Assembly (NCBI RefSeq): GCF_017549005.1
Contig: NZ_JAFYYT010000028.1
Coordinates: 1 to 64,000 of the forward strand
Source of the DNA: Ruminococcus sp.
Lineage (GTDB): Bacteria > Bacillota > Clostridia > Oscillospirales > Ruminococcaceae
Length of the DNA: 64,000 nt
Reading direction: 5' to 3'
Shown here: positions 51,958-60,482 of the stretch, in pieces
Layout of the letters: the number at the start of each line of letters is the position of its first letter
How positions within the stretch are numbered: position 1 is the first letter of the stretch
Notes under the pieces: model-generated
Seen by the model: only the letters and a program-made list of their open reading frames with translations
Told to the model about the DNA's origin: nothing
Database searches by the model: none
Translations under genes and position numbers: made by a program

Positions 51958-53991
51958 TCAGCCCTGACCGCCGTCGTCTATGGTAGTCGGTTCAACTACA
52001 GGCGGATTCGTCGGAGCTTCCGTTGATGGCTCTGTAGGAGGTTCTGTAGGCGGTTCGGTCGGTGCCACTGTAGTTGTCGTCGGTACCTGAGTCGTTGTGG
52101 GCGCCTGAGTTGTTGTAGGAGCCTGTGTGGTGGTTGCTGCCTGAGTTGTGGCAGTTACGGTGGTCGTTGCAGCTTCTGCAGTGGTTATCGCGTTCTTTGA
52201 AGCGTAGTATACCATGAGCTTCTTGCCGCCCGAGCAGTCGAATACTGTTCCTGTAGCTACGAGCTTTCCGTCTACGCGGAGCTCAACGATGGAATCTGTC
52301 TTGCTGTACTCTGTAGGAGACTCAAGGAACTGGTAGTTATGAGACGAGATCCCTGCCTTTTCGAGAGCGTTCTTGTACTGGGAAACTGTCATTCCTGCAA
52401 AATCGGGGATAGTTGCCGAGCCCTTGCCCTTGCTGACATGGATAACGAGAGTATCGCCCTCGGCAATCATTTCGCCTGCCTTGATGTCCTGTTCAAAGAT
52501 CATATCGCTGTCGTACTTGTCATTGTATGAGAATACGGCCTCGAGCTTTATGGATTCCTTGTACTTATCCTTTTCTATCTCATAGAACCTGCCCACAAGG
52601 TCGGGAACTTCGACATTCTTTTCCTTTGTGGCGGTAGTTGATACCTCGTCAACTATGCTGTCGCTTGTCACTTTGGAGCGTCTGCTCTTTCGTGTGACTT
52701 CGCTCTCCTCGTTCTTGGGGAGCAGATTCATAACGATTACCACTAATGCCATGAGTATGCCGAGAAAGAGTATTCCTATGATTATCGGCACCTTTATGCG
52801 GTCAACCGTGTTTATCTTTTCGTAGCTGTAGCTCTGGTCGCGTGAAGGCTTCCTGTAGGCAGACGGAGATGTACGCTGATGTATGACCTCTGTCTCGGGG
52901 AGCGGCTGTGCAGGCTGTGTTGCATGATATGCAGGGGCAGGAGCTGGTTCCTGCTGAATGCCCGGACGGTCGTTAAGGAAAAGAGTGCTGTCGAACTCTT
53001 CCTCCTCCACCTCCTCGGTTTCCTCGGAAGGCTGCTCAAAGAGCTTTGTTACGAGCTCGGTGATAGTCTGTATACGGTCTCTGCCGTTGAGGTTCATACC
53101 CTCCATTATGACGCGTGAAACGTGTTTGGGTATGCCTGATTCGAGAGTATGCGGGTCGTGAAGGTCGTCGTGGTTCTGACGGCTTACGGAATCAACGGGC
53201 ATACAGCCTGTAAGTGCTCTGTAGAGAAGAGCGCATACTCCGTAAACGTCTGTCCATGAGCCCTGACGGCTGCTGCTGCTTGCCGAATACTGTTCGGGAG
53301 CCGCATAGCCCTTGAAAAGCTCATATTCAAGACCTGCATTTGCTGTTCTTACCGCGGAAACGCAGAAGCCCGAGAGCTTCAGCTCGCCCTTGTCGGTGAT
53401 ATATACCGTATCAGGGCTTATAGCGCGGTGTATGATACCTGCGTTATGGAGTATCCCGATAGTTGTGAAAAGGGGAGGGAATATCTTAGATACCTGTTCC
53501 CAGCTGAGCTCGCCTGCGTTTTCCTTGAGGTAGTCCAGCATTTTCACGCCCTCTATGTACTCGAATATGGTATAGGTGGTATTGTTTTCCGCAAACATAT
53601 CGAGAACAGGGGGGATATTCGGGTTGTTCCTGAGCCTTGCAAGCGACTTGTTAAGCTCGGTATACTCAGCCATAAACGCTTTGTATTTTGCAAGGTTATT
53701 GTAGTTTACGCTGATGGTCGCTTTGTTTTTTACACGGGTACAAAGGTTTATAGGCATATACTCCCTGATGAACACCTTTTTGCCTGTTGTTATATCAGAG
53801 CCGATATATGTCGCGCCTTCGCCGTTGTATTCAAGAAGATTACCGCAGACGTACTTGTTGTGAAGTATCGTCGCAGGCGGAACGTACATAGGGTTATATT
53901 CAGAGCTTTCAACATATCCGCATGATGGACAAACATGAAGCGAGCTGTCATATTGTTCCATGCATCTGTTACAATATTTACTGTCTCCCAA
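51958..53991 (-). CDS. Zinc-ribbon, PASTA-domain membrane pseudokinase
   Basis: 677 residues. Order: zinc ribbon with C7, C10, C21, C24 (CNRC and CPSC); Hanks-type kinase fold (about 40-310); one membrane helix (about 398-422); two PASTA-like domains (about 455-592; VPDLVGRFY, TIPDFAGMTVSQY); Thr/Pro tail. The kinase is predicted dead: the catalytic HRD reads HRA (near 188), the following Asn is Thr, DFG reads GFC, and the ATP-lysine of VAIK is Arg (VFIREY). Fold marks such as APEQY and DVYG remain. Start set at TTG 53991 (AGGAGG 7 bases ahead). PASTA domains bind muropeptides, so it may sense the wall and signal without phosphorylation. Confidence 0.85.
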   Translation of the reverse strand: MGDSKYCNRCMEQYDSSLHVCPSCGYVESSEYNPMYVPPATILHNKYVCGNLLEYNGEGATYIGSDITTGKKVFIREYMPINLCTRVKNKATISVNYNNLAKYKAFMAEYTELNKSLARLRNNPNIPPVLDMFAENNTTYTIFEYIEGVKMLDYLKENAGELSWEQVSKIFPPLFTTIGILHNAGIIHRAISPDTVYITDKGELKLSGFCVSAVRTANAGLEYELFKGYAAPEQYSASSSSRQGSWTDVYGVCALLYRALTGCMPVDSVSRQNHDDLHDPHTLESGIPKHVSRVIMEGMNLNGRDRIQTITELVTKLFEQPSEETEEVEEEEFDSTLFLNDRPGIQQEPAPAPAYHATQPAQPLPETEVIHQRTSPSAYRKPSRDQSYSYEKINTVDRIKVPIIIGILFLGILMALVVIVMNLLPKNEESEVTRKSRRSKVTSDSIVDEVSTTATKEKNVEVPDLVGRFYEIEKDKYKESIKLEAVFSYNDKYDSDMIFEQDIKAGEMIAEGDTLVIHVSKGKGSATIPDFAGMTVSQYKNALEKAGISSHNYQFLESPTEYSKTDSIVELRVDGKLVATGTVFDCSGGKKLMVYYASKNAITTAEAATTTVTATTQAATTTQAPTTTQAPTTTQVPTTTTVAPTEPPTEPPTEPSTEAPTNPPVVEPTTIDDGGQG

Positions 53992-54042
53992 AGCAGCTCC
54001 TCCTCCTAAAAATAATATATGCACAAAATAGGCATCATATCT

Positions 54043-54071
54043 ATTTTATCAATAAAATCGCAAAATGTCAA
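54043..54071 (-). promoter_or_regulatory. Promoter of the pseudokinase gene
   Basis: Minus strand TTGACA (54071-54066), 17-base spacer, TAAAAT (54048-54043). Confidence 0.7.
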
Positions 54072-54220
54072 CTGTTTGGGGCGGCATATTCCCGATTACC
54101 GTGAATTTGTATTTTTTTTGTAATATTTTCAGTGCGAATTTTTCTTAATTGTAATAATTTAAGAGAAAGGAACAGAAAAGGTATGACAACTTTTCCGGTA
54201 TTCCCCCCTGAAAAGAGTTA

Positions 54221-54252
54221 GGGGGAACCCTTTCCTCAGAAAGGGTTCCCCC
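54221..54252. terminator. Strong hairpin after the coiled-coil protein gene
   Basis: GGGGGAACCCTTTC (54221-54234) pairs perfectly with 54239-54252 around a CTCA loop. On the minus strand it is followed by TAACTCTTTTC. Either a terminator of the 54284-56617 gene or a unit of the AACCCTTT-type repeat family seen at 46660-46682. Confidence 0.6.
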
Positions 54253-54283
54253 GATAAATACACATATATTTTTGTTTCGTTTA

Positions 54284-56617
54284 TCACAGATTTCCGTTGT
54301 TGACGGAGAGTATCTTCATTGAATTGAAGCGGAAAGTTCCGTCTTCCTTTTCGGTGAGCTTGTACTCAGCCTGTTTTGCCACGTTCTTTTCCATCCACTG
54401 CGGCAGTTCCGCGATATAGTCAACGGTGAGAGTATACTCCTTGCCGCTCTTGACTATGGACTTTATCTCGGGAGCGTATGTGTGTGTAATTGTCTTTACC
54501 TTGACGTTGTAAGCTCCGTCAGCATAGTAGAATCGGGATTCTACAGGACCTACGGTGGTATGGTTGAACTCGGGGAGATTTTCACCGAAGAGCTCTACTG
54601 CGTACTTTTCAACATCCACATCGGGAATAGTTATGGTATCGAGAGTTAGCTCGTAATTGGAGACTTTGTCCTTGTCCATGATTATGGACCATATTGTAGC
54701 AGTGATTATCTGCTCGGAGGTGAGCTGTGAAGGCTCACTGAACGGCTCTATATCCATGATAGCGGCAGGATATATCATCTGCGTGAAGCTGTCCTTCTTC
54801 ACCTCGCCCGAGGTAAAGCTGCGGAAACAGCCTATAGCCCATATGATAGTTGATATGATACCGATAACGGCAAAGGCTGTGAGGACTACGCCGAGAACGG
54901 TATAAAGGCGCTTTCTGCCGTCGGGGACTGCAAAGGCACCTGCGGGGCTTTTTTCTGTGTGCTCACTGCGCTGTGCAGCGAGTTCGGCAGGATTTTCACT
55001 GAGAATGTTCTCAAAGTCGGACTCAGTCTTTTCCTGCGGCTTTTCGGCCGCTACGGCAGGGGCTTCCGCTATTGGGGCTTCTTCCTGTTGTTCGGCAATT
55101 ATCTCCTCCACCGACTCTGTCTCTGCAAGAGCTTCGCTCAGCTCCTCAATGGCAGGCTCGGGAATAAACTCTTCCTCGGGTATCGCTGCCTCCTCGGGAG
55201 CTTCTTCTGCGGCAGGCGGAGCAATAGCGCCCATCTGCGACCTTCTCATGTCGATGACCTGTCTCTGCTTGTCGGGGTCCAGAGCGTCAAAGCGTATCTT
55301 GAGTTCGGGGGAGAGACCTGCGATTATATCCTCGTCGGTGAGTATGAAGGGCTTCGGCTCGGGATTTCCCATATCGGCAATAGCTTCGGCAGCTCCCTCA
55401 CGGATATTGTCGAGCATATTGCCTACGGGATCGCTCTCGGGAACGGGAGCTTCATTCTCGGGGTGGTTTATTGCAGCAATTGCGGCGTCGATAAGGTCTG
55501 TAGCCGAAACTGCGCTGTTATCCTGTTCAAAGAGACCGTCCTCGGGAACTTTTTCCGCGGCGATCTCGGGTTCTTCCTTGGCTTTGTTGATGAGCTTCTT
55601 GAAAAAGCCCATTTTTTTCGGTTTTTCGGCTTCTTCCGGAGCTGTTTCAACAACGGGAGCAGCCTCTGCTGCTTCTCCGAGAGCTTCTATTGCGGAATCG
55701 ACCTCGTCGGAAATACTGTTATCGTTAGTTCCTGCGGTTTCGGAAACGGCTTCCTCTGCCAGGCGCTTCATTTCCTCTATCCTGCGCTGCTGCTCGGCTT
55801 CCATTGCAAGGCGCGCCTGTTCAGCTTCTTCGGCGAGACGTGCCTGTTCTGCCTCTTCCGCAAGACGGGCTCTTTCGGCTTCTTCAGCAAGACGGGCTCT
55901 TTCAGCCTCCTCCGCAAGACGTGCCTGTTCGGCGGCTTCTTCGGCCCTGCGCTGTTTTTCAGCTTCTATCTGGGCTATGCGGCGCTGTCTCTCTGCTTCT
56001 TCCTGTTCGAGCTGCTGCCTTTCGGCTTCTTCTTTTGCGAGTCTGCGCTGTCTGGCTTCTTCCTCAAGGCGTGCTCTTTCGGCAGCAGCCTCAGCGGCTC
56101 TGCGCGCTCTCTCGGCGGCGTGAGCTTCTTCGGCAGCAGCCTCGGCTGCTCTCTGAGCCTGTTTTTCGCGCTCCATTTCCTCGCGGCGGAGAGCCTCGTA
56201 ATCAGGCAGTTCGCCTGTTATAACTATTTTCTTTTTCTTGACGGGCTTCGGGAGCTCCTCGGCGGCAGGTATGGAATCGAATACCCTTGTTACCTCCGCA
56301 GACGCTTCCGTGTGCATTACCTCGCTGATGATATTCGGGACTTCCTCCTCTTCCTCGCGGACTGGGGGGACATCTCCGGACGGGGGAGCGAACTCCCATA
56401 CAGCAGGCGGCTCGTCGTCCGGAACGACAGCTTCATCGTCTGTGTGCTGCTTTTCTTCCTCCAGTGCGTGGAGCAGATCATCGACAGACATATCGTCGAA
56501 TTTGCTCTTTCTTGCGGCACGGGGAGTATTATGGCTCCTTGTGGGAGTGCTTCCTCCGCTGCCGCCGCCGTCCATAAGGCTGTTGAGCATATCGTCAAGA
56601 TCTTTTCTAATAGCCAT
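54284..56617 (-). CDS. Large coiled-coil, single-pass membrane protein of unknown function
   Basis: 777 residues. N-terminal 140: acidic, disordered, with short helices (RKDLDDMLNSLM). About 140-300: a long Glu/Ala/Arg coiled coil with a 9-residue repeat (ERARLAEEA). About 300-560: acidic Pro/Glu-rich, with FFKKLINKAKEEP and DEDIIAGLSPELKIRFDALD. One membrane helix (571-592). C-terminal 180 residues outside, mixed fold, unrecognised. The topology (long cytoplasmic coil, small external domain) is like stalk or division/envelope scaffold proteins. I use ATG 56617 with GGAGG. Lies 46 bases after proA on the same strand, so co-transcription is possible. The next gene downstream is the pseudokinase. 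Confidence 0.75.
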   Translation of the reverse strand: MAIRKDLDDMLNSLMDGGGSGGSTPTRSHNTPRAARKSKFDDMSVDDLLHALEEEKQHTDDEAVVPDDEPPAVWEFAPPSGDVPPVREEEEEVPNIISEVMHTEASAEVTRVFDSIPAAEELPKPVKKKKIVITGELPDYEALRREEMEREKQAQRAAEAAAEEAHAAERARRAAEAAAERARLEEEARQRRLAKEEAERQQLEQEEAERQRRIAQIEAEKQRRAEEAAEQARLAEEAERARLAEEAERARLAEEAEQARLAEEAEQARLAMEAEQQRRIEEMKRLAEEAVSETAGTNDNSISDEVDSAIEALGEAAEAAPVVETAPEEAEKPKKMGFFKKLINKAKEEPEIAAEKVPEDGLFEQDNSAVSATDLIDAAIAAINHPENEAPVPESDPVGNMLDNIREGAAEAIADMGNPEPKPFILTDEDIIAGLSPELKIRFDALDPDKQRQVIDMRRSQMGAIAPPAAEEAPEEAAIPEEEFIPEPAIEELSEALAETESVEEIIAEQQEEAPIAEAPAVAAEKPQEKTESDFENILSENPAELAAQRSEHTEKSPAGAFAVPDGRKRLYTVLGVVLTAFAVIGIISTIIWAIGCFRSFTSGEVKKDSFTQMIYPAAIMDIEPFSEPSQLTSEQIITATIWSIIMDKDKVSNYELTLDTITIPDVDVEKYAVELFGENLPEFNHTTVGPVESRFYYADGAYNVKVKTITHTYAPEIKSIVKSGKEYTLTVDYIAELPQWMEKNVAKQAEYKLTEKEDGTFRFNSMKILSVNNGNL
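55798..55935 (-). repeat. 27-base tandem repeats in the coiled coil
   Basis: About five copies of a 27-base unit encoding AERARLAEE-type nonapeptides, with mild sequence drift. In-frame expansion or contraction would change coil length without breaking the gene. Confidence 0.8.
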
Positions 56618-56663
56618 TTCGACCTCCAAAAACAAATAAAAACTGGATATATAACTAAGGCAG

Positions 56664-57911
56664 TTATCTTACCTGACCATTTCCGTTTATCAGGTATTTA
56701 ACTGTTGTGAGTTCGGTAAGTCCCATAGGACCTCTTGCGTGGAGCTTCTGTGTGGAAATGCCTATTTCTGCGCCGAAGCCGAATTCTCCGCCGTCTGTGA
56801 AGCGGGTGGAAGCGTTTACATAGACTGCTGCTGCGTCTATCTGCTTCTGGAATTTCTGTGCGTTTTCAAGTGAGCTTGTAACGATGCACTCGGAATGCTT
56901 TGTGCTGTACTTTCTTATATGGGCGATAGCCTCGTCTATATCATCGACTACCTTTATTGCGATGACAAAATCATTGAATTCTGTTGCATACTCTGTCTCA
57001 GTAGCCTTTTCCACGGAGCTTCCGAGGATAGTTATTGTCCTGTCGCAGCCGTAGAGCTTTACATTGTGTGACTTGAAGCGCTCTGCTATCATGGGCAGGA
57101 ACTTGTCCGCGATATCCTTGTGTACAAGAAGACTCTCGATGGCGTTGCATACGGAAGGACGCTGAGTCTTGGCGTTGTCGGTTATCTTCACAGCCATACC
57201 GAGGTCTGCGGAAGCGTCAACGTATACGTGACAGTTGCCTGCGCCTGTTTCGATAACAGGTACAGTAGCTGTCTTTACAACAGCCTGAATGAGATTTGCG
57301 CTGCCTCTTGGAATAATAACGTCAACATAGCCGTTGAGGCGCATGAGTTCGTTTGTGGTCTCACGGTCGGTGTTGTCCACGACCTGAATGATATCAGCAG
57401 GGAGACCAGCCTTTTCAACTGCGCCGCGCATTATCTTTCCGAGGCAGATATTGGAATTTATAGCCTCCTTGCCGCCCTTGAGGATGACCACGTTTCCTGC
57501 CTTGAGACAGAGTGCAGCTGCGTCAACGGTAACATTGGGGCGTGACTCGTAGATTATGCCGATAACGCCGAGAGGTACTCTTGTTTTGATTATCTGTAAG
57601 CCGTTGGGGCGTGTGCAGCCGTCGATCACCTGTCCGATCGGGTCTTTCAGAGCAATGAGCTCGTCAACTCCCTTTGCAATGCCCTCTATACGCTTTTCGT
57701 CAAGCCTGAGCCTGTCCTGCTTGGCTTCGGTCATGCCGTTAGCCTTTGCAGCGGCGATATCCTTTGCGTTTTCTGCGATTATAAGCTCTTTGTTTTCAAG
57801 GAGAGCCTTTGATATCTCAGCGAGTGCCCTGTCCTTCTGCGAAGTTGAAGCGACTGCCGCTGCTGACTCCGCAGCCTTGGCTCTTTTTCCCAGTTCCTCT
57901 GTATAGCTCAT
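56664..57911 (-). CDS. proA: Gamma-glutamyl phosphate reductase
   Basis: Second enzyme of proline synthesis, NADPH reduction of glutamyl-5-phosphate. 415 residues of the aldehyde dehydrogenase fold: ESRPNVTVDAAALCLKAGN, VIPRGSANLI, ETGAGNCHVYVD and the catalytic cysteine in KHSECIVT. Follows proB by 50 bases on the same strand, in reading order proB-proA. Confidence 0.96.
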   Translation of the reverse strand: MSYTEELGKRAKAAESAAAVASTSQKDRALAEISKALLENKELIIAENAKDIAAAKANGMTEAKQDRLRLDEKRIEGIAKGVDELIALKDPIGQVIDGCTRPNGLQIIKTRVPLGVIGIIYESRPNVTVDAAALCLKAGNVVILKGGKEAINSNICLGKIMRGAVEKAGLPADIIQVVDNTDRETTNELMRLNGYVDVIIPRGSANLIQAVVKTATVPVIETGAGNCHVYVDASADLGMAVKITDNAKTQRPSVCNAIESLLVHKDIADKFLPMIAERFKSHNVKLYGCDRTITILGSSVEKATETEYATEFNDFVIAIKVVDDIDEAIAHIRKYSTKHSECIVTSSLENAQKFQKQIDAAAVYVNASTRFTDGGEFGFGAEIGISTQKLHARGPMGLTELTTVKYLINGNGQVR

Positions 57912-57961
57912 ATTAACACCTCTTGTTGTTTTATCTGAATAATAGCTCTGTTTTTTCGGAT

Positions 57962-58753
57962 TTACTGTGCCTTGAAGAGAGTTCCTATCTCCTTGTCCTC
58001 AAAGAGGTCGTAGAGCTTTTCGGGGTCTCTTCCGTTCATGATTATCATGTCTATGCCTGCATTTGTGGCTATTTTTGCGGCATTTATCTTCGTGGACATA
58101 CCGCCTGTGCCCAGAGGCGAGCCTGCGCCGCCTGCCATAGCCTCTATCTCGGGAGTTATCTTCTCAACGAGGGGGATAGGCTTGGCGTCGGGATTTTCAC
58201 GGGGGTCGCCGTCATAGAGAGCGTCGATGTCCGAGAGTATAAGCAGGAGATCGGCTCTTGAAAGCTCCGCAACAAGGGCGGAGAGAGAGTCGTTCTCGCC
58301 GATCTCGAGCTCCAGCTCGTCGATAGCGATAGTGTCGTTCTCGTTAACTATGGGGATAACGTCCATATTCACCAGCTTCTCCACGGTATTCATGAAGTTT
58401 TCGCAGTGATTGGGGTTGTTTATGATCGTTTTGGTGAGCAGTATCTGCGCCACCGTAACGCTGTATTTTGCGAACATATCGTCGTATACGTGCATGAGCT
58501 CGCACTGACCTATAGCGGCAACAGCCTGCTTGGTCTTGGTGTCCCTGGGCTTTTCCGGGAGACCCAGCTTTCCTGCGCCGAGACCCACAGCTCCCGAGGA
58601 GACCATGATGATCTCACGTCCCGAGTTGTGAAGGTCGGAAATGACGCGGACAAGGTTCGTCATGCGGCGTATATTGAGCTTGCCCGTTTTGTGGGCAAGG
58701 GTGGAGGTTCCGAGTTTTATGACGATACGCTTCTTTTCGGATATATTTCTCAT
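57962..58753 (-). CDS. proB: Glutamate 5-kinase, short form without PUA
   Basis: First enzyme of proline synthesis. 263 residues of the amino-acid kinase fold: KRIVIKLGTSTLAHKTGKLN, VSSGAVGLGAGKLG, IPIVNENDTIA, GTGGMSTKINAAKIA. The C-terminal PUA domain of longer ProB is missing; such short forms are known in Firmicutes. AAGGAAG precedes the ATG. Sits 14 bases downstream of the 2-hydroxyacid dehydrogenase gene. Confidence 0.95.
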   Translation of the reverse strand: MRNISEKKRIVIKLGTSTLAHKTGKLNIRRMTNLVRVISDLHNSGREIIMVSSGAVGLGAGKLGLPEKPRDTKTKQAVAAIGQCELMHVYDDMFAKYSVTVAQILLTKTIINNPNHCENFMNTVEKLVNMDVIPIVNENDTIAIDELELEIGENDSLSALVAELSRADLLLILSDIDALYDGDPRENPDAKPIPLVEKITPEIEAMAGGAGSPLGTGGMSTKINAAKIATNAGIDMIIMNGRDPEKLYDLFEDKEIGTLFKAQ

Positions 58754-58767
58754 AAGTGTATCTTCCT

Positions 58768-59718
58768 TCAGTTGACTTTATTCTGCGGACTGCCTTTCTG
58801 CCATGCCCTGATGTTCGCACAGACGATGTCCACAAGCCGCTGTCTCGTTTCAAGGGGCGCCCATGCAGTATGGGGCGTGATGATGCAGTTCTTTGCACCC
58901 TTGAGGGGCGTGTCGGGAGACATAGGCTCCTTTTCCAGTACGTCGAGGTATGCGGCTGCGATCTTTCCGCTGTTCAGAGCCTGTGCAAGGTCGGCTTCAC
59001 TGACAACTCCTCCGCGTGATGTGTTTATCAGCATTGCAGAGGGCTTCATACGGGAAAGGAGCTCGCTGTTTACCATTCCTGCCGTTTTGTCTGTGAGCGG
59101 ACAGTGGAATGTGAGCACGTCGGCTTTTCCGACGGCTGTGTAAAGGTCTGTGACCTCATATGGGCAGTCCTTTGGCTGTGTTCTTGTGCTTACGACAATA
59201 TTCATGCCGAATGCAGAGCCTATCTCTGCTACCTTTCGTCCGATAGAGCCGAATCCCACTATTGACAGAGTTTTCCCCGAAAGCTCGGAAGTCGGGACAG
59301 GGAAGTACGAAAATGCGGGAGAACGCTCCCATTCGCCGTTCTTTACGGCAATATCGTAGTCCCTGATGCGGCTGAAACGGTCGAGTATGTATGCGAATAC
59401 CTGCTGAGCTACCGAATTTGTGGAGTACTGTCCCGCATTGCAGACCACTATGCCTTTTTCGGCGGCATAGGCGATATCAACGTTGTTGTAGCCTGTTGCG
59501 AAAAGTCCTACATATTTGATATTCGGGCAGGTGTCCATTATTTCCTTTGTGATAAGCACCTTGTTGCAGAGCACGATGTCCGCGTCGCCTATATTTGCGG
59601 CGGTCTCTTCGGGCTTTGTGAGCGGGATTATCTTGATTTCGCCCAGCTCTTCAAGCTGAGTTGTGGGGATATCTCCGCTGATATTGACTGTATACCAGTC
59701 CAGGACGGCTATCTTCAT
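58768..59718 (-). CDS. D-2-hydroxyacid dehydrogenase (glycerate dehydrogenase-like)
   Basis: 316-residue NAD-dependent D-2-hydroxyacid dehydrogenase: YVGLFATGYNNVD, Rossmann motif LSIVGFGSIGRKVAE, NTSRGGVVSEADLA (Arg), the Glu of LDVLEKEP, and the catalytic His in ITPHTAWAP. HTAW and the N-terminal lobe resemble glycerate/hydroxypyruvate dehydrogenases (HprA). Distinct from serA of this window, which has an ACT domain. Three bases separate it from the upstream membrane protein gene. Confidence 0.9.
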   Translation of the reverse strand: MKIAVLDWYTVNISGDIPTTQLEELGEIKIIPLTKPEETAANIGDADIVLCNKVLITKEIMDTCPNIKYVGLFATGYNNVDIAYAAEKGIVVCNAGQYSTNSVAQQVFAYILDRFSRIRDYDIAVKNGEWERSPAFSYFPVPTSELSGKTLSIVGFGSIGRKVAEIGSAFGMNIVVSTRTQPKDCPYEVTDLYTAVGKADVLTFHCPLTDKTAGMVNSELLSRMKPSAMLINTSRGGVVSEADLAQALNSGKIAAAYLDVLEKEPMSPDTPLKGAKNCIITPHTAWAPLETRQRLVDIVCANIRAWQKGSPQNKVN

Positions 59719-59721
59719 AGC

Positions 59722-60069
59722 TCAGTTCTCCTCTTTTTTGCTGTCCTTGTCGGAAGCTGCAGCTTCTTCGGCTTTCTTCGGCTTGCATATGACCGAGGAT
59801 ATGAAAGCGGCAAGGATAAGGATGAACTCTATTATCCCTACTGCGTAGAAAACTGTCTTGTTCTTTGAGATAAGCAGAAGCAGCGCTATAGGAGCTGCTA
59901 TAGCGAATATAAGCTGAAATGGCTTTTTCTGTACAGCAAATCTGTAGCCGAAAAAGATAACGGAAGCTATTACGACTCCGATGAGCATCCATGACGGGAA
60001 TGGGAAGATAGAGGGATCCTCAACGTCCGAGATCTTGGCGATAGCTGTGAGCATATTTGAAAAAAGCAT
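59722..60069 (-). CDS. Small membrane protein of unknown function
   Basis: 115 residues with three hydrophobic helices (about 28-45, 51-69, 72-93) and a charged, Lys/Glu-rich cytoplasmic-type tail (KPKKAEEAAASDKDSKK). I do not recognise the family. It is first in an apparent operon with the hydroxyacid dehydrogenase, proB and proA, behind a sigma-A promoter at 60158-60186; the ATG at 60069 has GGAG-like sequence ahead. Codon use is normal. Confidence 0.7.
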   Translation of the reverse strand: MLFSNMLTAIAKISDVEDPSIFPFPSWMLIGVVIASVIFFGYRFAVQKKPFQLIFAIAAPIALLLLISKNKTVFYAVGIIEFILILAAFISSVICKPKKAEEAAASDKDSKKEEN

Positions 60070-60157
60070 TTTTTACTCCGATCCTCCGCCGTATACATTA
60101 TATTTTCAAGTCGGAATATGGCGGAATTTTAAAATTATGCAAAAGCCTGCACATTAC

Positions 60158-60186
60158 AGTATAACACAAACAGCTCAGAAATTCAA
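60158..60186 (-). promoter_or_regulatory. Promoter of the membrane protein - dehydrogenase - proBA operon
   Basis: Minus strand TTGAAT (60186-60181), 17-base spacer, TATACT (60163-60158). Confidence 0.75.
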
Positions 60187-60257
60187 CTATTTTTTAAAAA
60201 ATACACAAAAAATTTGTTATGTATCCTGCCGTATTTTCGGCTGTTTTTAACAGGGAC

Positions 60258-60286
60258 TTGAAATTTTGCAGTTTTCGGCGTATAAT
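60258..60286 (+). promoter_or_regulatory. Promoter of the two-component operon
   Basis: TTGAAA (60258-60263), 17-base spacer, TATAAT (60281-60286). The resulting leader of about 190 bases carries the repeats at 60295-60438. Confidence 0.8.
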
Positions 60287-60294
60287 ATTATATA

Positions 60295-60438
60295 AATCAT
60301 AATTTTACTTTGCAAAATTATGATTAGTTTAGAGTTGAGAGTTAAGAGTTGAGAGTTAATGAGTTCGCTTCGCTCACATTATTTAAATGATGTCGCCGCA
60401 GGCGATACCATAACTTTCAACTCTCAATTCTCAACTTC
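60295..60438. repeat. Palindromic repeat elements in the response-regulator leader
   Basis: AATCATAATTTT (60295-60306) pairs with AAAATTATGATT (60314-60325), using the same core as the ends of the 46624 element. Next, AGTTGAGAGTTAAGAGTTGA... (60333 on) is an imperfect reverse complement of ...TTTCAACTCTCAATTCTCAA (to 60438), bounding about 50 bases of unrelated sequence. No ORF. Confidence 0.6.
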
Positions 60439-60482
60439 AAAATTTAGCATAGCTGAATTTTGTTTTACAGGAGGTGCGGTAA

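Noticed and set aside
55798-55935. 27-base repeats as a possible CRISPR array
   Set aside because: Repeats are contiguous without spacers, in frame, and encode coiled-coil nonapeptides; no cas genes.
54957-56701. Large plus-strand frames of 388 and 580 codons, Ser- or Phe/Leu-rich
   Set aside because: Mirror images of the Glu/Ala/Arg coiled-coil gene on the minus strand, which has the ribosome-binding site, sensible domain order and signal-like composition.
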